Assembly: GCA_948470475.1 (NCBI GenBank)
Contig: OX419339.1
Coordinates: forward strand, 9,651,502-9,715,501
Length of the DNA: 64,000 nucleotides
Direction: 5' to 3'
From: Galaxea fascicularis
Taxonomy: Eukaryota; Cnidaria; Anthozoa; Scleractinia; Euphylliidae
A program made the translations under genes and the position numbers. The first letter of the stretch is position 1. Every line of letters starts with the position of its first letter. Below are positions 12,672 to 23,051 of this stretch, piece after piece. The notes under the pieces were generated by a model that ran no database searches, was not told the DNA's origin, and worked only from the letters and a program-made list of their open reading frames with translations.

Positions 12672-14554
12672 CTAAACAGAACTCCAAACCAAAAAGAGGC
12701 TGATAAAACATAACGCAAGGGAAATACCCTGTAGGTTACTGGGATGAGACGCCGGGGTCTGGTAAAGGGAACGTGTGGCGGGAATAGGAAAAGAACCAGC
12801 AGTACTGGACAACCTAGTATAATGCCGAGCCATACCCTTACTGTGCCTACCCAAGTAACGGGATATATTATCTTGCGAACAACCTAGCATATTAAGGGTA
12901 TCCGAAAGGCCGAGCCTGAAGCTGTGAGGCGTCTCACCACAATCCAGTTTCGCACTGTGGGGTGTTTACGTAAACGATTATTAACCGCAAAACCCAAGAA
13001 AGGTTTTTGGCTAACAACCCTTCCTCGGTCAGAAGCCCTAAAGAAATAACCCTGTCCAGCACAACATTTGACAAATTAGAAACAGACAAATAATATTCGA
13101 TCCAAGCAACTGGGCAAACTTTAAGGTTTTCAAAGGGCTCTAAAATGAACGGACTGGTTGCACTACCCCGGCCGAGTAGGCTTAGTAAGGTCAATTTTAG
13201 CAAAAACCCTTTTTGATCCTTCAACCTGAACACTTGATTGGCCAGCAGATGGCCCAGTAAGGTGGCTCAAACCGGTTTCAACACTTTCAAGAAACTCACT
13301 TATTGGAACGATTTACATTACAACACTGTATCACGTATTAGCAACATTATGGTACCATATGAAACAGCAATTATTGCTGAATAAAAAGCGGTCATTATTG
13401 TGGCGCAAGATGTAACCATGGCAACGGGAACGCCTTGTAAAAACACCCTATATTTTGGCTTTAGTTGCTCATATCTCCAAAACGAGGTCGGTGACCCCCA
13501 TTTTTTATTGCTTGAAAGTGATCAACAGACCAAGATGAAACTTTTTGCAAAGTTTAAAAAAATTCTGTGGAGCAGATTCAGAGCTACCTCAAAAAATAAA
13601 AAAAAAATAAGGTGGCTCTGAATCGGCTCCACAGAATTTTTTGAAACTTTGCAGACAGTTTTATCTTGGTCTGCTGATCACTTTTCAGCATTAAAAAATG
13701 GGGGTCACCGAGTTCATTTTTGAGATACGAGCAACTAAAGCCTAAATATAGGGCGTTTCTACAGGGCTTTCTTGTTACTATGGTTACGTATTACGTCACA
13801 ATAATGACCGCATTTTATTCAGCAATACTTGCTGTTTCATATGGTAGCAAAAAATTGTTACTACGTAATAGTGTTATAGTGTCAATCTTTCTGATAAGTG
13901 AGGCTCTTGAAAGTGTTGAAACCGGTTTGAGCCACCTTAATCCGAAGCACAATCCCCAGTGAAAAAATCAAGCACGAGGAAAACTGTATCCCTAACCAAA
14001 ATGTACTTGTTTACCTCAGATAAGAGTGTAGCCTCCCTAATTGAACTCCTGAGGAAATTTATTAACTTGGAAAACTTAGCAAGAACAACGAGACTGTCTG
14101 GGGGGATGGAATGGCACGAGGATACACCACGGGGTTAGAATCGCGCAAACGGCCAGTACTGTTGAAAATGGCCCTGAGTTTCCCTAGTAACGAGTGTACC
14201 GAGCCGGCGGCCAAACGCCGAGGGACAATTACAACCAATACGTGGACACGATTGAGAATGAACTGCAGTTTTGCTTGACTCGTCTCTGCTTATCAAGAAC
14301 TTAATAATATCGTCCGAAGTACAAGACGAAACGCACTTCGAAGAGAACAGGGAAGCTGGGAAATCTGACAGCTGCTGTTCCAAGGCGGACTTCTGTTGCT
14401 GATAAGGCTTGCTTCTTGACACGTCAGCGAATTCCCGGAAACGTCTGGTTATCCCCACATAATCTACATGTTTAATGGGCTTCCTCGTTTGCACAAGACT
14501 AGTCCGCGAACCGCACGCCTGACAAAAATTGACATCAAGGTCATTTGGATACAA
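12672..14554 (-). pseudogene. Tyrosine recombinase (YR) of the DIRS relic, split by a foldback insertion
   Basis: The N-terminal part (14,554-14,135) contains SALEQQLSDF and TSDDIIKFLISRDESSKT, typical of DIRS recombinases. The frame continues to about 13,940 with KYILVRDTVFLVLDFFTGDC followed by ASD, where the catalytic Arg expected in GDRASD reads Cys. After the 680-bp insertion it resumes at 13,257 with LGHLLANQVFRLKDQKGF and PFENLKVCPVAWIEYYLS. It ends with GCSQDNISRYLGRHSKG and the MARHYTRL block (12,890-12,672), which holds the C-terminal His and Tyr. YR enzymes integrate circular DIRS DNA without target duplication. The missing Arg, frame changes and insertion show that the copy is dead. 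Confidence 0.83.
13258..13939. mobile_element. 680-bp near-perfect foldback element inside the DIRS recombinase
   Basis: The left end, TAAGGTGGCTCAAACCGG, and the right end, CCGGTTTGAGCCACCTTA, are exact inverted copies. Inverted similarity continues through both arms to an A-rich centre near 13,595-13,610, so almost the whole element can form one hairpin. It has no coding capacity. If the TA at each border is counted as part of the element, the flanks rejoin in the recombinase frame at Asp-Leu-Gly. Confidence 0.88.
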
Positions 14555-14559
14555 ACACG

Positions 14560-15028
14560 CAAGACAGCGTCAGACGGCTTTCCAAATTCTTGCAACCTGG
14601 GAACTAATAGTGTAAACAAAAGCTGTCAAGTCACTGGCAGAAACATCGAAAAGCCTAAAGGTCCCATTGTAGGCTACGCGGGAGCCATTATGGAGAACGT
14701 CGAGAAGGAAAAAGAAGCACTGAACTGGAACCTCATCTGCCCAAGAGTAAACGGTCAACAATCAAAGCCGGCTTGAAGGGGTGCCCACTAAAAGGGTCGC
14801 GTTTGAAAGTCGGGAACGACCAAAGTGAATGCATCGTTGAAATCCTAACTGAACATATAACGAAGAAGGGGACCGATGAGGACAAAAGGCGGAAAAAGGT
14901 AAACCTTTCGACGAGCAGTTAAAAGGTTGGCGAAAACGTTCACCCCGTGGAGGCAGGGGTAGACCAAGGTTTGAAGTGAGGTAGCGGATTGCCGTTCCTA
15001 TCCCTCTGGCAATTACCATCCCGGGACA
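14560..15028 (-). other. Region between RNase H and recombinase of the DIRS relic
   Basis: Several short minus-strand frames follow the RNase H stop. In many DIRS elements this interval encodes a poorly conserved or methyltransferase-like domain; I cannot recognise one here. It is best treated as decayed element sequence. Confidence 0.45.
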
Positions 15029-16292
15029 TCAAATCAAACGAACGAGGGCCGAAAAGTCGCTCCAAGTATTATAGGGGGTTAACATACAATCGAGGCCTGA
15101 CAAATCCCGAGAAGATTCATCTGCTGGGTTACGGCTGGATGGAACGTAGAAAGTCTGGATACTGAAATTAAAATCGCGGCTCTCACGGAAAATATTCTTC
15201 ACAACGTCATTAACGGCCGAGTTCTTACAGCCATCACCATCCAGAGCGGATTTGAGGACGCGATTATCAATATGAACGTCGACCCTTGAATTAGACAAGC
15301 GGCCCCGAAACGCGTCCAGTAAAGCCTTCGACTCCAACACATTAACGTCTTCAGACGGATCAGTGGGCCAGTAACCCCTTGAGACCAACTTTTGATTATC
15401 CTGAACCAAAACTGCACCCCACACGCGTGAAGAGGCATCAGAGTAAAGAGGAACGGTGAGATGATGCTCGGACCGCCACGGGAAACAATCCTTCCACTCG
15501 TCCAAGAAACGCCAATACAAAATCTCAGCGCGAAGATCGCCGTCGATGCAAACAAACGGCCTCGTAGATTGACTGAGCTGAGAAATCGCTTTAAACGTCT
15601 CGTGGATATAAAGCTTGCATCCAGGGACCGCCAGGCTGAATGAAATTACCTTCCCCGCAAATCTCTGAAGCATTTTGAGGCCAACATTGCGAGAAGCCAA
15701 CATCTGCTCTCTCAAACTGCTAAACATGAGCTTCCTATCATCTGGCAGTAGGAATGTTTGACGAAAAGAATCGCACAAGAAACCAAGAAAGCGGACCACC
15801 GTGGACGCAACCCATTACGACTTTTCAATGCCAATAAAATAAGCCGCCTCTGTAAGCAGATAAGACATGACGTAGGCAGCGGCTTCAGCGAGGACTTTGC
15901 TTGGGACTAAACTGGCGCGAGCGGATGAACGAAAAAGCTGGTCAACATGGCGATCATTGATGTACTGCGATACAGGAACACCAAGCGAATAAACTGCACC
16001 CGTAACAAACAAACCCAGATTATGATAGATGAAGGCACTCGCCTTCCAGCCAAACGCGAGAGTACAAAATACGAAATACACACCATTCCATTCATGGCCA
16101 AAATAGGTACGCGACGAAGAATGGAGGAGGCACATGTTGATAACCACTCTTATCGTCAAAAGACGTCTGAAAATGCCCAGGGAGAACGTACCTGGGCAAG
16201 TCCGGAAGATGATCAAGCCGAAAGGGGAGGTCCCTTATCCAAAGATTCAAATACCGCTCGTCAGGACAAAGACAGGGCTTGGAAGGTTCCAC
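15029..16292 (-). pseudogene. Reverse transcriptase-RNase H of the DIRS relic
   Basis: The RT motif A region (FDDKSGYQHV) lies in the frame 16,292-16,092. A frameshift then moves the reading to the frame 16,216-15,029, which carries FGWKASAFIYHNLG and the catalytic region QYINDRHVDQLF. There the usual YxDD acidic pair reads Y-I-N-D. A TAA at 15,817-15,815 interrupts this frame, which then runs on to an RNase H domain with YSDAS, LESKALLDAF and HIDNRVL (catalytic Asp, Glu, Asp) and ends with the PADESSRDLS block. The order and motifs are those of DIRS/PAT RT-RH proteins. At least three lesions make this copy inactive. Confidence 0.85.
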
Positions 16293-16622
16293 TGTAACGG
16301 GAAGGACTTAATGAGGTAGGGTCACCTCACCAACCCTACCCCACACATCAAGCACTCCGGCGGTTACTCACTCAAGTACAGTCTCTGATTTCTGAGCTGT
16401 ATAGAAGGAAGACGAGGCGCGTCGTACGAGCAACCCTCGAAGTTTCCTTTAAACGGTGTGAAAAAGCAGTCGATCTTTACACCCTCCCGGATGATGTTGA
16501 TAAAATTCACTTGAGACGAGCAAATGATTGTGAGATTCCCCGGCCCCTAAAAAGGTAGCATCGAAGAAACGTAACTGCTCGATCTTAGCCAAGTCCGGGG
16601 AAGCAATGACCATACTCGGCGA

Positions 16623-16634
16623 AGGGGGGGGGGG
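16623..16634. repeat. Homopolymer G run
   Basis: About twelve consecutive G inside the DIRS relic, between the gag-like and RT regions. It is a likely sequencing or assembly weak point. Confidence 0.7.
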
Positions 16635-16980
16635 GGACAAGGAAAGGGGAGGTCCCGTGCTTTATATCACACACGGGGATATCACTAGAAGGAGGAGTAA
16701 GTCCACTAACTTTGAAATAAAATGAAACAGGAACCCGTAGTCCATACAGAAACCTATAAGGAAAAGGTAGAAAATTTACAAATGAAAACGCGAAAACAAA
16801 CCAAAAGCAGGGGAACCAACCCTTCGTTGACCCTGAGCTCCGAAGTAGGTCCGAAATTGAACTGTTGAAACAGAGCAGATCTCGCCAAGGTCAAGGAAGA
16901 AAGCAGGTAAAACTAGGGGGGAGAAAAAGAACACGTGAAACAAGCTAAAGAGAAAGCAAAAATTTATTGTGACTTGAGGC

Positions 16981-17455
16981 CTACTGTCCAACACGACCCC
17001 GACCAAACAGTTGCCTCACTGGAGGGGCACGGCACGTCCGAGCGATATATCCCCATCTGACACATTGAACCTGAGCACGGCCAGGGTAGGGAACCGGCCT
17101 GCGCACTGTACAAGTAGAGCGAACAGGCATGGCAGGTAAAGGCACCTTTCCGATGTCCTTCAAAATCGCGTTTGCGTCTTTGGCCATGTTAGCTCATACG
17201 GGATCCCCCAACAGCCCCAGGAGAAGACACTGAAGCTGTTGGGTCATCCACAAAATCTGACCTAGTCTTAATCTCATCCAAAGCGGCAGCGTACTCATCC
17301 GCTTTCTGGTGGTTCTCATTTCTCGCCAGACGCAACAGTGACTGTAAGAGCTCAACCGCCTCATACTTGTCAAACATCGCTGCTGGTCCATTTATATAGT
17401 GACGAAGCGCAGCCAAAGCTGACTCGGAACTCTCTAGAATCCTAAGGCGTTCCAA
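16981..17455 (-). pseudogene. Gag-like region of the DIRS relic
   Basis: Two successive minus-strand frames. The first, 17,455-17,189, encodes an 88-residue helical, Glu/Leu-rich segment starting MERLRILESSES. The second, 17,187-16,981, ends with a Cys/Arg-rich segment containing QCVRWGYIARTC. That resembles a zinc knuckle with its second Cys and its His replaced. Position upstream of the RT on the same strand supports a nucleic-acid-binding Gag role. The frame change and altered knuckle suggest decay. Identification rests mainly on position. Confidence 0.5.
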
Positions 17456-17537
17456 GGAAGTGATCTTTTCCTCTAATACTCTAATGCGATCGACAGCCTA
17501 TCAAGAAAAAGGAAAAGAATAAACTTGAAGCCATTGC

Positions 17538-18172
17538 CTTCACCAGTGATATGCTCCAAAGCTCTCCAAGAAATAATTAACTCAAAACGTCACTGGCGGT
17601 ATACTAAAAACATTCCGGCACTTGCGGAGTCCACAATAAAAACCAGTGCGAGAAAACAATAGACTCCCCTACATCACAATCTTACCTTCACCTGTGGTAA
17701 AGCGTAATATTTAAAAAGCTCACCATATAAATAAAACTATGCATATACCCCGCAAAACTGTTTCAACACCTACCAAATAGATGACTTCGCTATTAAAAGA
17801 CTAGCGGTATACCAAATAAAGTACAAAACGCTCTACGAAACTCCTTCACTGGTGGAATACCGATTTAAACAGAACGCAAAATTGCCTTCACCAGTGAAAA
17901 TCCATAAAGCATGTGCAAATTAAAATATCTATACCAAGTGCTGCCTTCGCCAGTGAAAAGTCGGAAAACTAGCGCCTGATTCCAAAGAACAAACATTGTA
18001 CCAAACTCCTTCACCGGTGGAATACCAAACTGAAATGCACTCAAAATTGACTTCACCAGTGGAAACGCATAATACTCAAACACATACATACTACAAATTG
18101 CTTTCGCCAGCAGAAACTAGCGGCAAACCAAAGTACAAGTGCTCTGTACTAAATTCTTTCACCGGTGATCAT
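17538..18172. repeat. Array of about nine short TTCACCGGTGAA-type palindromes
   Basis: Copies of CCTTCACCAGTGAAAA and its inverted form TTCACTGGTGGAA occur near 17,540, 17,688, 17,846, 17,884, 17,943, 18,007, 18,050, 18,101 and 18,157. Each is centred on a CAC(C/T)(A/G)GTG palindrome with a CCTT or CTTT flank. The last seven are spaced 38-64 bp apart. The array lies just upstream of the gag-like ORF of the DIRS relic, in the position of a 5' control region. A regulatory role is inference. Confidence 0.7.
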
Positions 18173-18199
18173 GACATGACACAGGCAAGCCGCTTTCCG

Positions 18200-19614
18200 G
18201 CTTACTCTAACCAGACGTTAAATCCCAAAGTAATCAGGCCAGAAACTAAACATTCCCTAAAATATTGAAATAAACAGATACTAAGACGAAACCCAAGGAA
18301 CAAAAAGCTGAAAGAAACTTAGAACTACGCAAAACACGAGGGTAACAATGAGGAAACTGAACAAACAATACATAAGGCACGAGAACATTCCTTCACAAAT
18401 AAGACCAACCAGAGCGCGCAGCCGACACGTGCTGACAGAATGTTTGTTATCGCGCACCAAAATAAAACTGAAACCCATACAAAAATTACGCGACCGAAGA
18501 AAAAACGCTAATCCGGCTAAGCAGAAAAAACCCCACCGAAAACATAGCAAAACTAACCCCTCACATAAAGCTGGCCAATAGCCGTGGAAGGTTCTGCTAT
18601 CGGTTCCAACTCTTGAGGAGGGTTTTGCACTGGCTCTGCGTCTTGCTGCACTCCAGCAGGGGCCAGCGGGTCAGGAGGAACATCAGGCTGATCCGGGCAT
18701 AGAAATAGCGGGGCTGGTGGCGGTTGAACATGCCGCGAAAAAATTGCAAAAGATGACTGTCTTTGTGGAATACAAGACGAAAAGACCACACTTCAAGCGG
18801 AGAGACCAAATTTAAACTCCAAATGGTGCAAAGCATTACCAACGCCACCAGCACGGGCGAAAATGGGGGAATGTGATGGGATAACAGCATGTTTTGCAGT
18901 GACCTTATTGTTAAGCAGTGAGAATAGTAAACGAGAGAAGATGCTGGTGTCCACTAACAGCGCTCCGGCACAAGCAGTTCTGCGGCTTTCCTTCGTTTTT
19001 TCCTGATAAGGCATTTTTTCCATGCTCATTCCGATGAACTACCGCTGATCGTGGAGGGCAACGAGGTCATCGACGAGATCGACGGTCAACGTGCGACTCG
19101 CGAAGGGGGAGTCGGTGTGAAATCTACGCCGCAACGAAAGGTACAGTTAAATTAACAAGCCGAACAGCTGAGGAAAAATGCCAAACGGTGAGTATGTGAC
19201 CGACGTTTTCCGTGTTTATGCTTTTCGAAGCGTTTTTGCCGTGCAAATGCTTTGCAAGTGTCAGTTTTCCCGTACTGTCGTGACTTGTTGCCGCCAAAGG
19301 CCCGCCAAATCGAATAGCGGCCGTTTTGAAACTGCGACTACTGCATGCAGGGTTGTAAAAAATATTTTAAGTCGAAGGAGAATTTAGGAAAGTAGACGGC
19401 ACTCAGGGGGTAACAACACCATTTTCCCCTTTTCTCTTTTTACCGGAGAATCGTAGCCGGCGAAACTACGAAAGTAGCTGGCGATATCGCTCGCCAGCGC
19501 TTTTTCACAATCCTGTCACAGTCTTATGTTTGGGGAAAATAAAATCATACGCAGGGCACTTTAATCTTTCAATTTTCGAATCTGCGGAGTTCAGCAAATA
19601 TAAGGTGCCCTTTC
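18200..19614. other. Unassigned stretch next to the DIRS relic
   Basis: Several minus-strand frames of 68-97 codons occur between 18,281 and 19,029, one of them Pro-rich (PDVPPDPLAPAG). They overlap and change frame, and I do not recognise them. They may be the 5' part of the DIRS element or another decayed element. Confidence 0.4.
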
Positions 19615-19617
19615 TTA

Positions 19618-20159
19618 GGGCCTGTTTACATGGGAGTGGGGAACCCCAGGTAGGTGAGGTAACCCGCCTAGCCGTGGTCGAAAAATGGCCCGTGTTTACA
19701 TGCAAACTTTCAACCCCTTGGTCCCGGGGTGACGGTACTAGACGTTGTTGCGTGGTCGCTAGGCATGTAAACAGAGAAAATGGCGGGCGAACGACGCATT
19801 TTGGCTGTCAGTGTTCTTTTCCTCTCATTATCTGCTCTCGCTGCAACATTTCAGTGCTGTGGCTTTTTATTGTCACTTTTGATAATGCAATTCCTCCGCC
19901 AAAGGCAGTTAACTGCTCAGGCAACTTAACCCCAGCTAGGCGGGTTACCCCACCTTGAGTCGTTTACATGGCAAAATGTGACCCTGGCTGACAGGGTTAC
20001 CCTACCTGGCAGACCGGGCAATCCACCCAGGTGGGTTACCCCACCTATCATGTAAACATGATCAAATAAAAATGAGAGATTATATGGAGAGGCGGGTTAC
20101 CCCACCTAGGTGGGTTATCTCACCTACCTGGGGTCCCCCACCTCCATGTAAACAGGCCC
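19618..20159. mobile_element. MITE with GGGCCTGTTTACATG ends and TTA target duplication
   Basis: The element begins GGGCCTGTTTACATGGGAG and ends CCTCCATGTAAACAGGCCC, with TTA on both outer sides (19,615-19,617 and 20,160-20,162). A three-base TTA duplication is usual for PIF/Harbinger-type elements. The interior has many GGTGGGTTACCCCACC-like subrepeats in both orientations and no transposase. Confidence 0.85.
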
Positions 20160-20162
20160 TTA

Positions 20163-21000
20163 AAGCGGTGGTTTGAAAACACAGTAGTCTTCTTTCAATG
20201 CGTGCGTATGCAACGCGCTGTTTGTACATTGAAATGTGCACATATCTAAGGTTATGTATTTTCTGAAATTAAATTTATATAAATTTTTTATTTCTAGGTG
20301 TTTTAGCACCATTTTTTACCTCCGGTTGGAACCTTCTATAATAATAACCGTTTTTACTTAGAGTATGTTGATACTTATTTTTTGTCAAAGATCTCTTTTG
20401 GTATGTTATTTTCCCTTAACTTTAAATTTTGTAATAAGTTTACCTTTTTGAAGCAATAAGTGGGCTCAAACTGGAGCATCAGAATAGCTGGTAGACTGTG
20501 TTTGAAAATTTCATTGTTTCCTACTTCATGCACTGGTTCACGCAAATTTCTTTTCTTGGGAGTGGGAGGTTTCTTTTTAAATTTTATGACTGGATTATGG
20601 TGGGTGGGCTGCCTGTTTGTCAAAATACATTGAAGTAAATATATTATACCTGGTTCCATTACAAGGTTGTGCTTGAAGAAAAGTAGTTGGCACCCATAAT
20701 CTTTAAAACTTTGAGATCCAACCCAGCATATGTTTGTTGCCAAAACTGATATTTCCTGGTCATCCAAAGGCAAAAGTAAGTTGCCAAGGGCAACCAAGCA
20801 CCACAAGAGCATGGCCCTGTATTATAAAGAAATGTATATCAGCAGCAGCAGCAGAAGAAGAAGAAAAAGTCTGGTTTATTAATAAAATCATGGTGCTTAG
20901 AAATAAGCAAATAATGAAATTATTTTACATGAATATAGGTATTAATTAGAAAGAATTTAAACTAATTACATTGTGTTCAAAATGGACTATATAACTATAT
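20163..21000. other. Intergenic stretch, no supported gene
   Basis: A minus-strand frame of 145 codons (20,812-20,375) is open. It is Lys/Asn-rich, has no recognised motif and no homology that I can name. A CAG/AAG-rich tract lies near 20,840-20,870. Confidence 0.45.
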
Positions 21001-21004
21001 CATC

Positions 21005-21765
21005 TATGGATCACATGTGTCATGTCTGTACTGGACATTATAGTCACACAACTTGTATCATGTTCTCATGCATCGTCTGGTGAACAGAAAACATGATCTG
21101 TTGTGTGGTCCTTGTAATAAAATCACATGACATATACCTGGTTGTCAAAATAAAGCGACATATATGTGCACTCCTTATTAGAATGCTACATGGTATGCAG
21201 CTGTATTACGTCTTGTTGTCATAATAAGGTGTCATGATGTGTGGCATGCTCCCAACAAAAATGCTGCTTGATGTGATGTGCCATATCTGGCCCTGGTAAT
21301 ACCGGTACATTCCCATGATTTGCCATGTTTGGTCCTGATTATACATTTGCATGATGCAACATGTGTAGACACCATCATAAGGTCACATGATGTTCCATGT
21401 CTGGTCCTAACCATAAGGTCACATGATGGCCAAGTGTAGTCCTGATAACATGGTCATGTAATGACTTATATGTGGTCTGATAATACATTTCCATGGTGTG
21501 CCATGTCTGGTCTTCATAAAGAGGCCACATGTTGTGTTGCCATGTGCCATCTGTGGTTATAATAATTATTTTACTTGGTGTATTACATTTTGTCTCAAAC
21601 ATTTGTCCAGGTGTTACTTGTAGTCCTTAGAATACAATGAGTTATGGTCTCATGATGTGTCATGTGTTGTCCTCCCATTAAAGGCATGGGACCTTTTTCA
21701 TTTCTGTCTCATTGACATCACATGAGTTATGTTTGGTTGTAATTGTGAGATCCCATGACACATGC
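21005..21765. repeat. Degenerate tandem repeat rich in CATGTCTGGTCCT and GGTCACATGATG
   Basis: The words CCATGTCTGGTCCT, GGTCACATGATG and TGTGCCATGT recur in varied form about every 45-60 bp from near 21,010 to near 21,760. The units have diverged, so the array is old. No coding role is visible. Confidence 0.7.
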
Positions 21766-21835
21766 TTTGATGAGTTAGTAGCACAATGCATCGCATATGA
21801 ATTAGTCAGCCATTTGTTACACTAGTCAGCGGCAT

Positions 21836-22164
21836 TTAACCTTTTCCCTCCTAAGAGTGACTTTATAGATTTTACTCTGTCTAACGCCAGGCGATTTTAT
21901 TTGTCAAAGCGTGACCCCTTAGGGGTTAAAGGGTTCAAAAACTATCTCCCTTAACCCTTTCCTCCCTAAGAGTGACTTTATAGATTTTACTCTGTCTAAC
22001 GCCAGGCGATTTTACTCATCAAGGGGTGACCCCTTAGGGGTTAAAAGGTTAAAAAACTATCTCCCTTAACCCTTTCCTCCCTAAGAGTGACTTTATAGAT
22101 TTTACTGTCTAACACCAGACGATTTACTTGTCCAACGGTGACCCCTTAGGGGTGAAAGGGTTAA
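21836..22164. repeat. Three tandem copies of a 115-bp unit starting TTAACCCTTT and ending AGGGGTTAAAGGGTT
   Basis: The units start at 21,836, 21,951 and 22,066. Each carries CTCCTAAGAGTGACTTTATA or CTCCCTAAGAGTGACTTTAT, then GCCAGGCGATTT, then GACCCCTTAGGGG. The unit ends are inverted (TTAACCCTTT and AAAGGGTTAA), so a single unit looks like a short foldback element and the block looks like its head-to-tail tandem form. Confidence 0.88.
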
Positions 22165-22189
22165 GAACTTTTCATGCGCATATTAAATT

Positions 22190-23051
22190 TTGAGTGCTAC
22201 GCAAATGCTATATTTCAATTTCTAAGGCTAGATGGTCAAGCACAGCTGACTCGCTGTACACTTTCCGAACAGTGTTTCCTGGGGTGGTTCAGGCACTGAA
22301 CACCCTTGCAGAGAATGGTGATGCTAAAGCAAGAGCGTGCGCATGCTCCGTCCGGCAGTTTCACATTATTGTTGCTCTTTGTAGTGCAGAGCATGTCCTT
22401 TTTCACACAGTCGCTTTTTCGAACGTGCTCCAAGGTCAATCTGTGAACCTCGTCGAAGCAACCAGTGATTAGCATATTACAGGAGGAGCGGAACGACAGT
22501 GGTTTGGAACGAGCTGTTTGAGAGGGCGAAGGACCTGGCGGCAGGGTAAGGCGTTGGGCCTAGAATGCCAAGAGTGCGCGCAGTCCTGCAAAATCGGGCC
22601 AGTGTACCTGCTACAACACCTGTACCTCTGCTTGCCCCTTGTCGATCACCTCATTGAAGAACTAACTGAGTGGTTGCTAGCGCACCATGACCGGTTACTG
22701 GGCCAATACCTCATACCAACTCACGATTTACGACACATACTCAAAGGCGGACTTAGGAAACAGAGTGGCCTTTGACAATGAGATTTTAAGGACACTCTGA
22801 GCTCCCCAAAGGAAGATCTTTACCCCAGTGTCTCAGCAGTGTTGACCATACTACTCACCATGCCAGTCTCCACGTCAACACCTGAGAGGTCATTTAGCAC
22901 CACCAGACGAGTGAAAACCTTCTTGCGATCTACCCTGACTACCGTCCCTGACTATTACATGTATGTATGCATACAAAGATTTCCCATTGACCGCGAGAGA
23001 TTCATCACAGATTTCGCTTCGAAGAAGACAAGAAGGCTGGCGTTTGAGTGA
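22190..23051 (+). pseudogene. hAT transposase relic (ZMYM1-like family)
   Basis: Three plus-strand pieces line up in order with hAT-family transposases. 22,194-22,472 has SKARWSSTADSLYTF and AEHVLFHTVAFSNVLQG. 22,518-22,775 has VDHLIEELTEWLLAHHDRLL followed by GQYLIP. 22,839-23,051 has the C-terminal dimerisation signature MPVSTSTPERSFSTTRR, then KTFLRSTL. Frames change between pieces and the N-terminal half is missing, so the copy is dead. Terminal repeats and the 8-bp target duplication were not identified. Confidence 0.82.

Larger units (their letters stand above)
12672..17455 (-). mobile_element. Decayed DIRS-type (tyrosine-recombinase) retrotransposon, minus strand
   Basis: The order on the minus strand is gag-like ORFs, reverse transcriptase, RNase H, then a tyrosine recombinase. 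This is the DIRS order; LTR retroelements use a DDE integrase and a protease, neither of which is seen. Coordinates cover only recognisable coding pieces. True termini (inverted or split repeats in DIRS) were not resolved and could extend to about 12,540 and 18,550. The copy carries stops, at least one frameshift, an altered RT motif and a 680-bp insertion, so it is not autonomous. Confidence 0.82.

Noticed and set aside
13720..13962. 80-codon hydrophobic plus-strand frame
   Set aside because: Lies within one arm of the 680-bp foldback element and crosses its border; not a gene.
18281..19029. Minus-strand protein gene made of several 68-97 codon frames
   Set aside because: Frames overlap and shift, with no recognised family. 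They may be part of the DIRS element but cannot be supported as a gene.
19041..19140. Plus-strand exon reading VEGNEVIDEIDGQRATREGG before a GT
   Set aside because: The peptide looks coding, but there is no acceptor, start or partner exon that I could find, and the surroundings are transposon-rich.
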